Of a DNA stretch of 64,000 bases, positions 25,535-38,512 are shown in pieces. A program made the translations under genes and the position numbers. The stretch comes from Thiococcus pfennigii (GTDB taxonomy: Bacteria > Pseudomonadota > Gammaproteobacteria > Chromatiales > Chromatiaceae), in NCBI RefSeq assembly GCF_016583835.1, contig NZ_NRRW01000010.1:27686-91685 (forward strand), read 5' to 3'. Positions within the stretch are counted from its first letter, which is position 1, and each line of letters begins with the position of its first letter. The notes under the pieces were generated by a model, which was not told the DNA's origin, ran no database searches, and saw only the letters and a program-made list of their open reading frames with translations.

Positions 25535-25987
25535 ATGACCGAGGCCGTCGCTCCGCCCCGCGTCAGCTTCTACAGCCTCGCCGACGATGCCGCGGGCGAC
25601 CGTTTCCAACTCGTCTGTCGGCTCGTCGAGCGGATCTATGCGACGGGACTGCGCATCTATATCCTGGCCGCCTCGGATCAGGACGCGCGCCATGTCGATC
25701 GGCTGCTCTGGACCTATCGCGAGCAGAGCTTCCTGCCGCACGGCCTCAAGGGCGAGACGGACGCCGAGCTCACGCCGATCCTGATCGGCCGGGATCCCGA
25801 TCCGGGCGATGCCCGGTCGGTCCTGATCAACCTCGCCGCCCGGGTGCCCGAGCACCTGGAGCGGTTCGAGCGGCTCTGCGAGGCGGTCGACCACGACCCA
25901 GCGGTGCGCGAGGCGGCCCGCGAGCGCTACCGGCACTACCGCCGCGCTGGCCTGGCGGTCGAACACTACGAGATTCGGCTTGCCTGA
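25535..25987 (+). CDS. holC: DNA polymerase III chi subunit HolC
   Basis: 150 residues. The sequence RVSFYSLADDAAGDRFQLVCRLVERIYATGLRIYI and the later LLWTYREQSFLPHG are the diagnostic conserved segments of HolC. Chi links the clamp loader to single-stranded DNA-binding protein. The ATG at 25535 lies 11 nt after the pepA stop, the standard pepA-holC order. The C-terminal part (RERYRHYRRAGLAVEHYEI) is also conserved. It is cytoplasmic, within the replisome. Confidence 0.93.
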   Translation: MTEAVAPPRVSFYSLADDAAGDRFQLVCRLVERIYATGLRIYILAASDQDARHVDRLLWTYREQSFLPHGLKGETDAELTPILIGRDPDPGDARSVLINLAARVPEHLERFERLCEAVDHDPAVREAARERYRHYRRAGLAVEHYEIRLA

Positions 25988-26069
25988 GCCGCCGGCGGTG
26001 CGCATTGCGACGCCCAGGACAAGCCCCGACGCTCTCCCGGAGAAGACGCGTGATCGCGAGGTATGTGAA

Positions 26070-26564
26070 GTGACCACCACCAACGAGATCGATGCCGAGA
26101 CCATCGCCGAGCAGCGGACGGTTGCCGAGGTGGTACGCACGGCGATCCGTTTCGAGGCGGCCGCCGAGGTCTTCTATGCGCGGCTGCTGGATCGGGTGAG
26201 GCCCGAAGTCCAGCCCCTGGTCGCGGAGCTCGTGCAGGAGGAACGGGAACACGGGCAGCGGTTGCATCACCTCCTCGACAGCGGCGAACTCGTCGCGGAG
26301 TTGCGGGCGCGTATGCGCGCGCCGGCGTCGATGCCGGCCTTCGAGGCCATGCTGGAGCCGCCCCAATTGCCGTCCGACCCGAGCGACGACGATATCTTCG
26401 ACTATGCGATGGCGCGCGAACAGACGGCGGCCGAGCACTATGCGGCCCTAGCACGCGCGGCGATCAACCCGGTCCTGCGCGAGACCTTCGCCTTCCTCGC
26501 CGACGAGGAGGCCGACCATATCGCCAAGCTGGGCCAGCGCTGGGGCCGCCTGAGCGGTTCCTGA
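26070..26564 (+). CDS. Ferritin-like/rubrerythrin-type di-iron protein
   Basis: About 164 residues from a GTG at 26070. A four-helix bundle is suggested by four ligand motifs in ferritin order: FEAAAEVFYARL, QEEREHGQRL, REQTAAEHYAAL and DEEADHIAKLG. No rubredoxin-type CxxC is present, so it is a rubrerythrin-like domain alone, likely acting in peroxide removal or iron handling. The frame is open upstream through the holC end, but those residues are low-complexity and not ferritin-like. Its position after holC may reflect co-transcription. Confidence 0.75.
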   Translation: MTTTNEIDAETIAEQRTVAEVVRTAIRFEAAAEVFYARLLDRVRPEVQPLVAELVQEEREHGQRLHHLLDSGELVAELRARMRAPASMPAFEAMLEPPQLPSDPSDDDIFDYAMAREQTAAEHYAALARAAINPVLRETFAFLADEEADHIAKLGQRWGRLSGS

Positions 26565-26687
26565 CGAGGGCCGCGCGTCTTCGTTTCTCGGCAGCCGGCG
26601 GGTCTCGGCCGCTGCAGCTCGTCAGGTTCGATCCCCTGTGGTAGGTGACGTAGAATCGGCCGTGTCGCCCACTTCGGCCCCACGATC

Positions 26688-27638
26688 ATGCCCGCGCCCG
26701 ATCTCCTGCAATGGCATCGCCTCTTCGGCATCGCCCTGACCGATCGCTTCGCCGGGACGCCTTGGCGCGTCGAGCTGGAGAAGGAGCTGGCGCTGAGTAG
26801 CCAGCGCCTCGATGCCGTCATCATCGAGCGATCGGAGACGCCCCCGGCCCCCGAGCGCCTCGCCCCCGAGCTGCCCGATGGCCTCGCACCCTTGCGAGCG
26901 CACAACGTCCTGACCTACAAGTCCTATCACGAGCCCCTCGACGCCTGGGCCCTCGATGAACTCATCGGCCACTAAGTCAACTACCGCAAGCTCGCCTCGC
27001 GCACGGCCGGCCCCGCCGGCAACGCACTGAGCGCCGGCGATCTGCTCCTACCGGCTGAGGATTTCCAGCTCTACGCCGTCGCCACCCGCTACCCGCGGAA
27101 GCTTTTCGCAGCGCTCGCCTCCGCGCGTGTGCAACCAAGCCCCGATCCCGGCGTCTACACTATCGATTGGGGTGCGCATTCCGTTCGCCTCATCGTTCTC
27201 AGCCAGGTCGCCAGCGATCCCCGCAATGCCCCGTGGGAGCTCTTCAGCGCCGAGTTGGCGCGGGTGCGCCACGGCCTGGCCCATTACCGTGCCCGCAGCG
27301 GCCCCGCCGGGGAACTGCTCTACCGCCTCTATCTCGTCTATCGTCTGGAGCTGCCCGAAATGGCCTACACGCTCGAAGAATTCATCCGCGAGACCCACCG
27401 CGAGGTCATCGCCCACCTCACGCCCGAGGAGCGGCGTGCGATCGTCGAGGGGATGCCACCGCAGGAGCGGCTGCGTGGTTTGCCGCCAGAAGAACGGCTG
27501 CGTGGTCTGCCGCCGGAAGAGCGCCTACGTGGTCTGCCGTTGAAGGATCGCCTGCGCGATCTCGACCCGGATGCGCTGTCGGAGCTCACGCCCGAGGAAC
27601 GGGAGGCCCTGCGCAAGCTCCTTGCCAGGCGCAACTGA
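26688..27638 (+). pseudogene. Conserved hypothetical gene split by an in-frame TAA
   Basis: An ATG at 26688 opens 95 codons ending in a TAA at 26973-26975. The same frame then continues without another stop to 27638 and reads on sensibly (VNYRKLASRT...). The two parts therefore form one former protein of about 316 residues. Positions flanking the stop (DELIGH-stop-VNYRK) suggest a tyrosine codon became TAA. The C-terminal third has a helical charged region with three 9-residue LPPEERLRG-type repeats and ends REALRKLLARRN. Readthrough or a functional C-terminal start (an internal TTG or GTG) cannot be excluded. The family is not one I can name. Confidence 0.7.
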
Positions 27639-27690
27639 GAGATCACCGTTGGGCATTGCGTTGCTCTGCCCATCTTGCCCGTTGCCCGAA

Positions 27691-27942
27691 ATGACCTACA
27701 CGCTCGAAGAGTTCATCCGCGAGACTCACCGCGAGGTCATCGCCCACCTCACGCCCGAGGAGCGGCGTGCGATCGTCGAGGGGATGCCACCGCAGGAGCG
27801 GCTGCGTGGCCTGCTGCCGGAAGAGCGCCTGCGTGGTCTGCCGTTGAAGGATCGCCTGCGCGATCTCGACCCGGATGCGCTGCCGGAGCTCACGCCCGAG
27901 GAGCGCGAGGCCCTCCGCAAGCTTCTTGTCAGGCGCAACTGA
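27691..27942 (+). pseudogene. Duplicated 3' fragment of the preceding gene
   Basis: An 83-codon frame from an ATG at 27691 repeats the C-terminal part of the preceding broken gene (TLEEFIRETHREVIAHLTPEE through ALRKLLVRRN). The DNA duplication has an offset of 331 nt, from 27352 to about 27985. This copy has one fewer LPPEERLRG-like unit. It has an ATG but no obvious ribosome-binding site, and it may be a non-functional fragment created by tandem duplication. Confidence 0.7.
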
Positions 27943-28070
27943 GAGGTTGCCGGTGGGCATTGCGCTGATCTGCTCGTCCTGCTAGTGCAACATCCGCGAG
28001 CCCATCGCCCGGCCCGTCGTCGCGCGGTGGTGGCGGGTAGGGGGCGAGACCCGCGGCATCCTGGAGACCC

Positions 28071-31000
28071 ATGCTGCAGATCGTCCGTTCGAACCGTGTC
28101 GAATCCCTGTTCGACGTCCTGGCCCATCGCCTCGCCGCGGCGCCGTTGGCCTCGCCGCTCGCGCCCGAGATCGTCGTCGCGCCGAGCCCGGCGATGGCGC
28201 GCTGGGTCAATCTCCAGCTCGCCCGCCGCCACGGCGTGGCGGCCAACGTCCAGTATCCGTTGCCGTCTTCGTTCGTCTGGCAGCTGGCGCGCGAGCGCCT
28301 CGCCGACCTTCCCGAGGAGGACCCGCTCGCGATCGAGCAGCTCGCCTGGCAGGTCTTCGGCGCGCTGCCGGGGCTCTTGGGGGTCCCCGAATTCGCATCG
28401 CTGCGCCGCTATCTCGCCGATGACGGGCAGGCCCTCAGGCGCTGGCAGCTCGCCGGGCGCATCGCCGACCTCTTCGACCGCTACCAGCTCCACCGTCCCG
28501 AGCGGATCCGCGCTTGGGACGCGGGCGAGGGCGCGGACTGGCAGGCCGTCCTCTGGCGCCGGCTCGTCGCCGACATCGAAGGTGCCCACCGGGTCGCGGT
28601 CATCGACCGGCTCCTCGCGGCGTTCGCCGCGCCACCCAGGGAAGGGCAGGGCGATGGGTTGCCCGAGCGCATCAGCCTGTTCGCGATCTCCAGCCTGCCG
28701 CCGCTCCTGATCGAGGTCTTCCAGGCCCTCGCCGCGCACACGGCCGTCGATCTCTACCTGCACGCCCCGACCGACGCCTTCTGGGCCGACCTGGTCTCGC
28801 AGAAGGCCCTGGCCCGCAAGCGCCTGGAGCGCCCCGACGAGGCCGACCTCTGGGAGGTCGGCAACGCCCTGCTGGCCTCCTGGGGCCGTCAGGGCCAGGC
28901 CCTGCACGACCTGCTGCTGAGCCGCGACACGCCGCTCGTCGAGGTCGATGCCTTCACGGAGCCGGCCACCGACACGCTGCTCGGGCGCCTCCAGCACGAC
29001 ATCTTCAGGCTGCGCCCGATTGCCGCCGACGGCGAGTGCCAGGCCGTCGAGCCCGACGACTCGCTCCAGGTCCACGTCGTGCACAGCCCGTTGCGCGCGT
29101 GCCAGGTCCTGCACGACCGGCTGCTCGCGATGCTCGATGCCGACCAGAACCTCCGCCCCGAGGACATCCTGGTGATGATCCCCGAGATCAGCGCCTACGC
29201 GCCCTACGTCGAGGCCGTCTTCGACCAGGACGGCGAGCGCGGCCGGCCCTTCATCCCGTGGAACCTGTCCGACATCTCGGTCGCCGACGAGCACCCGCTC
29301 GTCGAGGTCTTTCTCGGGCTGCTGGATCTGCCGGCGAGCCGCTTCGGCCAGTCGGAGGTCCTGTCCTATCTCGACGTCCCCGAGCTCGCCGGGCACTTCG
29401 GTCTCGACGGCGAGGCGATCGCCCAGATCCGCGACTGGCTTGCCCAGGCGCGGCTGCGCTGGGGGCTCGATGCCGGGCACAAGGCGCGCCTCGGGCTGCC
29501 GGGGGCCGAGGAGAACACCTGGGCCCAGGCCGAGCGGCGCCTGTTCGCCGGCTATGCGATGGGCGATGCCATGGGCGAGGTCGACCTCTTCGACGGTATC
29601 GCCCCGATCGGCGGTGTCGAGGGGACCGGCGCCGCGGTCCTCGGGCGCTTCTGGCGCCTGTTCGGGGCCCTGACCGAGGCGGCCGAGCGCCTCGCCGCGC
29701 CGCGCACGTCCGGGCAGTGGCAGGCCTGCCTTGGGGAGCTGCTCGTCGCGCTCTTCGGCGAGCGCGACGACGAGGACGGGCGCCTGCAGAAGATCCGCGA
29801 CGCCCTCGGCGAACTCGCCGAGCAGGCCGCTGGGCTTGCGGAGCCGCTCTCGCCGGCGCTCGTGCGCCGCTGGCTCGCCGCGCGCCTCGGTGCCGCCGGG
29901 CGGCGGGGGCGTTACTTCAGCGGCGGCGTGACCTTCTGCGGCATGCGCCCGATGCGCAGCCTCCCGTTCCAGGTGATCTGCGTGCTCGGCCTCGACGACC
30001 TGGCCTTCCCGCGGCGTGACCGCCCAGTCGAGCTCGACGTCGCCCCCGAGGGCTGGCGCCCCGGCGACCCGCGCAAGGGCGACGAGGACCGCTACCTGTT
30101 CCTCGAGACCCTCCTCTGCGCGCGCCGCCGCCTGTATCTGAGCCATGTCGGGCGCGACATCCGCCGCAACACCGAGCGCCAGCCCTCGGTCCTCCTGCGC
30201 GAGCTGCTCGACTATATCGACCAGCAGTATCGTCCCGCCGACGGCGCCGACGACCGCCCGCTCAGCGCGCGCCTGACGCAGGTCCACCCGTTGCAGCCGT
30301 TCAGCCCGCGCAGCTACGCCGCCGGCACCGGCAGCTACGACGACTACTGGTGCGAGGTCGCCCGCGCGATCCAGGCGCCCAGCCCGCCGGACACGGTCGC
30401 GACCGACTGGTGCGGGCACCGCCTGCCCGGGGCCCCCGAGCGGATGCGCGAGGTCACGCTGGAGCAGCTCGAACGCTTCCTGCGCCACCCGATCCGCTAC
30501 TTCGTCACGAGCCGCCTGCAGGTCCATCTGGGCGAGGAGGCCCCGGCCGACGACGCTGAGCCCTTCGCCTGCGATGGCCTCGAACGCTACCTGCTGAAGG
30601 AGCGGCTCGTCGCCGACCGGTTGCGCGGACGCACGCCGTCGCGCAAGCGGCTCGGCGCCGAGGGGGCGCTGCCGCACGGGGCCTTCGCCGACCTGGTGCT
30701 GGGCGAGCAGGACGAGCAGGTCGCCCCGCTGGTCGAGCGCCTGGCGCCCTATCGCGAGCGGCGTCCCGAGCCGGTCGCGATCGACCTCGCCTTCGACGCC
30801 GATGACGGCCCGCGGCGCCTCACCGGCCAGGTCGCCGACATCTATCCCGGCCTCGGCCTGCTGCGCTGGCGGCCGGGCACGATACGCGGCGCCGATCTGC
30901 TGGGCCTGTGGCTCGCCCACCTCGCCTGGTGCGCGGCCGGCGGCCCCGGCGAACGGCGCAGCGCCCTGCACACGCCCGGCGAGGGCCGCGGAATCGAGGC

Positions 31001-31324
31001 CGCGCTGTCGCCGGCCGAGGCCCAGGCCGCGCTCGCCCGCTACCTCGGCTGGTACTGGGAGGGCCTGCACCGCCCGCTGCTCGCGCTGCCAAAGGCGAGC
31101 TGGGCCTATGCCCAGGCCCGCCACCGCGGCGGGCGCGCCGATCCGCTCACCGCAGCGCGCAGCGGCTGGCTCGGCAACGACTACCAGGGCATCCCGGGCG
31201 ACCGGCACGACCCCTATGTCGCGCTGGTGCTGCGCGGCGTCGCCGGCGAGCCGCTCGCCCACCCGGAGTTCCAGCGGCTCGCCGAGGCCTTCTACGACGA
31301 ACCGCTCGCCCACGGAGCGCCGCT

Positions 31325-31328
<4 letters not shown>
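28071..31328 (+). CDS. recC: Exodeoxyribonuclease V gamma chain RecC
   Basis: 1085 residues. The opening MLQIVRSNRVESLFDVLA, the early segment VVAPSPAMARWVNLQLA and the later TFCGMRPMRSLPFQVICVLGLDD are typical RecC landmarks. RecC is an inactive helicase-fold subunit that splits the duplex ahead of RecB and RecD and recognises Chi. It lacks a functional Walker A motif, as expected. It is first in a recC-recB-recD operon with 4-nt overlaps, forming the complete RecBCD enzyme for double-strand break repair and degradation of linear foreign DNA. Confidence 0.97.
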
Positions 31329-34902
<3,574 letters not shown>

Positions 34903-34906
<4 letters not shown>

Positions 34907-36783
34907 GCGACGAGCTGCGCCGCCTGATGGAGACCGGCCGGCTCGCGCCGCTCGGCTACTACTTCGCCCGCTTCGTCGCCCGCGGCAGCGGCGCCGGCGA
35001 GGGCTCGCTGCTGGCGTTGAGCGCGGCCCTGGTGAGCCAGCGCAACCTGCAAGGGGATGTCTGCGTCGACCTCGCCGAGGAGGTCGGCCGGCCGCTGTTC
35101 GACAACGCGAGCGAAGGCGAGACCGATGGCACGGAGCCGGTCGCCGTCCCGCTCGGCCCGGCGCTCGGGCCTTGGCTCGCCGACCTCGCGGCCAGCCCCT
35201 GGGTCGGCGGCCCGGGCGCCGAGGCGCCGTTGATCCTCGACAGGCGCCGGCTCTATCTCGGCAAGTACTGGCACTTCGAGCAGCAGGTCGCCGCGGCCCT
35301 GCGCGCGCGCCTCGACTGGGTCGCCGAGCTCGACCGCGCGCGCCTCGCCGAGGGGCTCGCGCGGCTCTTCGACGACGGCTCGGCGGGCGAGGTCGACTGG
35401 CAGCGGGTCGCTGCCGCCGTCGCCGTCGCGCGGCGCTTCGCCGTCATCTCGGGCGGGCCGGGCACCGGCAAGACGACGACCGTCGTCAAGGTCCTCGCGC
35501 TGCTGCTGGAGCAGGACCCGCGCCAACGGATCGCGCTGGCCGCGCCGACCGGCAAGGCCGCGGCGCGCCTGACCGAGGCGGTGCGCGGGCGCAAGGGCGG
35601 CCTGGCGCTCGACGCCGCCGTGCTCGCCCGCATCCCGGAGGAGGCGAGCACGATCCACCGGCTGCTCGGGTTCGGCCGCGACGGCGGCCCGCGCTACGGC
35701 CGCGACAACCCGCTGCCGCTCGACTGCCTGGTCGTCGACGAGGCCTCGATGCTCGACCTGCCGTTGACCGCCCGGCTGCTCGCGGCGCTGCCGGCGCAGG
35801 CCCGCCTGATCCTACTCGGCGACCGCGACCAGCTCGCCTCGGTCGAGGCCGGCAACGTCCTCGGCGACATCACCGGACACGGTCAGGAGATCCGCTACGG
35901 ACCGGCGCAGGTCGAGGCCCTGGAGGCGCTCGGCGCCGCGCCCGCCGGTCGGCTGCGCCTGGTCTCCAAGCAGGACAGCGCGCCGCCACCCGTCGCCGAT
36001 GCCGTCGGGCTGCTGCGGGTCAGCCACCGCTTCCGGGCCGAGAGCGGCATCGGCGCGCTCGCGGCCCGCGTCAACGTCGGGGCAGGGGAGGCGGCGCTGG
36101 CACTGCTCGACGACCCCGCCCACGAGGACATCGACTGGCTCGACGCCCGCCCCGACGGCCTGCACCCGGCCTGCATCGCCTGGGCGGCCGCCCGCTACGG
36201 CCGCTACCTGCGCGAGCCCGACGTCGCCGTGGCGCTGCGCACCTTCGAGTCGGCGCGGGTCCTCGCCGCCGTGCACCGCGGACCGTTCGGCGTCGCCGAG
36301 CTCAACCGGGCGATCGCGGCGCGCCTCCAGGTCCAGGGCCTGATCGCCGGCGGCGACGAATACCACGGTAAGCCCGTCATGGTGACGACCAACGACTATG
36401 AAGTCGGTCTCTTTAACGGCGACATCGGCCTCCTCTGGCGCGACCCCGACGGCGCGCTACGCGCCTACTTCCCGCTCGCCGGCGGCCAGGTCCGGCGCGT
36501 CTCGGTCCGCCAACTCCCCGAGCACGCCTGCGCCTACGCGCTCACCGTCCACAAGAGCCAAGGCTCCGAACTCGACGAAGTCCTCCTCGTCCTGCCCCAC
36601 GAACCAGGCCCGGTCGTCACCCGCGAACTCATCTACACCGGCATCACCCGCGCGCGGCAGCGCGTCACGATTCAGGGGCATCGGGCGGCGTTTCTTGCCG
36701 GTTGTCGGAAGCGGGTTCGAAGGGCTTCGGCTTTGGCGGAGCGGTTGGGGTGGGGAAGGATCGTCACGGACGAATCGGAGTAG
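34903..36783 (+). CDS. recD: Exodeoxyribonuclease V alpha chain RecD (5'-3' helicase)
   Basis: 626 residues. An N-terminal domain (about 1-140) precedes SF1B helicase motifs: Walker A SGGPGTGKTTTVVKVL near residue 187, Walker B LVVDEASMLD near 276, and the C-terminal UvrD-like motif TVHKSQGSELDEVLLVLP plus TGITRARQRVTI. RecD is the fast 5'-3' motor of RecBCD. It overlaps recB by 4 nt. This closes the operon; the accessory island begins about 120 nt further on, with a visible drop in GC content. Confidence 0.97.
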
Positions 36784-36909
36784 ATGGGCGGCGCGACGTG
36801 GGCTATATTCAGTCGGCGACGGAAGTTTACGGAGAGTGTTTGTTAGGTGGGGCGAAAAGGCTAGATATTTCTTATAGTTGGCGATAGCTTCGGGACGAAG
36901 CGGCAAACA

Positions 36910-37398
36910 ATGTCAATGAAAGCCATTGTCTATATCGAATCTTCGATAATCAGTTACTTGGCTTCTCGACCGAGCCGTGATGTCATTGTCGCGGGTCGGC
37001 AAGCAGTGACGCTTGAATGGTGGGAAACTGAGAAGGAACGCTTTGATTTGCGGGTATCAGCGCTGGTAGAAGATGAAATTTCGCGCGGCGATCCTTCTGC
37101 CGCTCAGCGACGGCTAGCGCTCATAGACGGAATTCCGAGCCTTGCCGCTACGAATAACTCGCTTCTCCTCGCCGAAAGGCTCATTGCAGAAAAGGCGATC
37201 CCGGTAGGCAGCGAAGATGACGCACTGCACATCGCCATCGCGGCAACTCAGGGCGTGGACTACCTGCTTACATGGAATTTCAAGCACATCAATAACGCAG
37301 AAACAAAGAAATCGATTGCCAGGGTTGTCGAGTCGCTCGGTTACGTTTGCCCGACGCTGTGCTCCCCTGAAGAGCTCGGAGGTGCATTTGATGATTGA
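36910..37398 (+). CDS. PIN-domain toxin (VapC-like)
   Basis: 162 residues. The PIN fold is suggested by VYIESSIISYLASRPS (first acidic residue is Glu), the central ALVEDEIS, and the C-terminal DDALHIAIAATQGVDYLLTWNFKHI, which supplies the remaining acidic metal ligands. PIN toxins are ribonucleases that cleave tRNA or mRNA. The next gene overlaps by 8 nt and encodes a small basic/acidic protein, so this is a toxin-first toxin-antitoxin pair. The first acidic residue being Glu rather than Asp is a family variant. Confidence 0.8.
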   Translation: MSMKAIVYIESSIISYLASRPSRDVIVAGRQAVTLEWWETEKERFDLRVSALVEDEISRGDPSAAQRRLALIDGIPSLAATNNSLLLAERLIAEKAIPVGSEDDALHIAIAATQGVDYLLTWNFKHINNAETKKSIARVVESLGYVCPTLCSPEELGGAFDD

Positions 37399-37564
37399 CG
37401 ATCCCATTGTCGAGGAAGTGCGAAAGCACCGCGAAGAGCATGCCTCTGCCCATGGGCATGATCTTCGGCGCATTGTTGCTGCGCTACAAGAACGGGAAGC
37501 GCGCTCACAACGTCCTGTGCTGAATCCTGGTCCAAAATATTTGCTTCGAAAAACCGCAAGCTAA
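37391..37564 (+). CDS. Probable antitoxin partner of the PIN toxin
   Basis: 57 residues, highly charged: EEVRKHREEHASAHGHDLRRIVAALQEREARS followed by PVLNPGPKY. The ATG at 37391 lies inside the toxin 3' end (8-nt overlap), a coupling typical of toxin-antitoxin cassettes. No known DNA-binding fold is evident. Similar short proteins that begin with two acidic residues and end in NPGPK-like tails accompany PIN genes in other bacteria, as far as I recall. The assignment rests on size, overlap and context. Confidence 0.65.
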   Translation: MIDDPIVEEVRKHREEHASAHGHDLRRIVAALQEREARSQRPVLNPGPKYLLRKTAS

Positions 37565-37634
37565 TGACGCACGAACTCCACTTACCGGCTAGTGGCCCCA
37601 AGCCGGATGGTTGCGGGAAGGGATGCCGGCGACA

Positions 37635-37740
37635 GGGCCGTAGGGCGGGAAAGCGCAGCGCGTCCCGCCGTTCGCGATCAGTCGCCCCACCGCCGCTCGA
37701 CGGGCCTGTGGTGTTCTGTGCGATGATCCGCGGTCGGGGT
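37635..37740. repeat. 105-bp dispersed repeat, left copy flanking the island
   Basis: This segment (GTAGGGCGGGAAAGCGCAGC, CGTCCCGCC, GCGATCAG, GACGGGCCTGT, CGATGATCCG) recurs in the same orientation at 44502-44606. The first part forms an imperfect palindrome GGGCGG...CCGCC-type. The two copies sit near the two edges of the accessory region. Confidence 0.75.
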
Positions 37741-37806
37741 CGGCTAGATGATTATCAGGCCTTGTCTTTTGCCCGTTTCGGGTTGAGCTATGATCCATAG
37801 CTCGCC

Positions 37807-37866
37807 CACTCAAAACCCGAATTTCCCGGCGCTCTGTGCTACATCACCTCGCGCGGAGAAGCGGAA
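37807..37866 (+). pseudogene. Eroded start of a REP-associated tyrosine transposase (RAYT), remnant 1
   Basis: Plus-strand codons from 37807 read HSKPEFPGALCYITSRGEAE. This resembles the conserved RAYT N-terminus (RPLRIEFPGALYHVTSRGN...), the entry of the Y1/HUH domain. The initiator, the rest of the catalytic domain and the tyrosine are missing. A REP-like half-site (AGGCCTTGTCTTTTGC, about 37757-37772) lies just upstream. The match is short and from memory, but the order of residues is distinctive. Confidence 0.5.
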
Positions 37867-37973
37867 AAGGGGAGCGACAGGGCCCGCCGGGCTCAATTAA
37901 TTCACGCTCGGTCCGGGGTCTTGCCTCCGTTTTCCATTCAAGGCTCATATCAATACATCTTCCAGGATTTGGC

Positions 37974-38198
37974 ATGAACCTACACGAGATCGAGCGCGAA
38001 GCCCTCCACCTTTCAGAGGAAGAAAGGGCAGTACTTGCTCAAAAGCTTTTGCTGAGCCTAGATACGCCAACCGAGGCGGAAATCGCCAAGGACTGGCTCG
38101 TAGAGGCGGATCGCAGGGCGCGCGAACTCGATTCCGGACTCGTCGAGGCAATTCCGGCGCAAGAAGTGAGGCGCAAGGCGATGTCTCTGCTCAGATGA
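37974..38198 (+). CDS. RelB-like addiction-module antitoxin
   Basis: 74 residues: NLHEIEREALHLSEEERAVLAQKLLLSLD, then an acidic/basic tail with EAEIAKDWLVEADRRARELDSG and PAQEV. This layout is typical of the addiction-module protein family (helical antitoxin paired with ParE/RelE). The ATG at 37974 was chosen because the helix begins there. The stop overlaps the ATG of the ParE-like gene by 4 nt, the normal antitoxin-toxin junction. The toxin is now disrupted, so the antitoxin is effectively an orphan. Confidence 0.8.
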   Translation: MNLHEIEREALHLSEEERAVLAQKLLLSLDTPTEAEIAKDWLVEADRRARELDSGLVEAIPAQEVRRKAMSLLR

Positions 38199-38422
38199 GC
38201 TACTTTTTTCACCCTGCCGCAGAAGCGGAATATTTGGAAGCTATAGCCTATTACGAGTCGAAACGCGCTGGGCTTGGGGCGACCTTTTTTTGCAGAGTTC
38301 GAACGAGAGATTGAAAGGATCTGCGAGGCGCCGCATCGAAATCCCGTTGAAAAGCCACCTGACGTCAGGCGCCTGCGCATGAAAAGATTTCCATTCACGG
38401 TTTTGTACCGTGAGCACGCAGG
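38195..38422 (+). pseudogene. ParE/RelE-type toxin, 5' part, frameshifted and truncated
   Basis: The ATG at 38195 begins SYFFHPAAEAEYLEAIAYYES, a canonical ParE-like opening. A run of seven T (about 38284-38291) shifts the frame, where the second copy has six T; the correct frame would continue FFAEFEREIERICEAP. The homology ends at 38422, where the REP-bounded insertion begins, and the C-terminus of the toxin is found 2.9 kb away at 41535-41601. The toxin is therefore doubly broken. Confidence 0.85.
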
Positions 38423-38483
38423 GGTACGGGGTCAAGTCTTGCAATCACGCAATGCGCGATTGCAAGACTTGACCCCGCTTTCT
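38423..38483. repeat. REP palindrome P1
   Basis: Arms GGGGTCAAGTCTTGCAATC (38428-38446) and the exact complement (38458-38476) flank an 11-nt loop ACGCAATGCGC. Flanking GTAC and CGCTTTC are shared with P2 and P3. It lies 37 nt upstream of the helicase ATG. No T-tract follows, so terminator function is unlikely. Confidence 0.95.
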
Positions 38484-38512
38484 TGTTTGAGTCAAGCGGG
38501 ATTTGACAGATA

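Noticed and set aside
38428..38476. P1 palindrome as an intrinsic terminator
   Set aside because: No T-tract follows either arm, and identical copies occur in different contexts, so it fits a REP element better.
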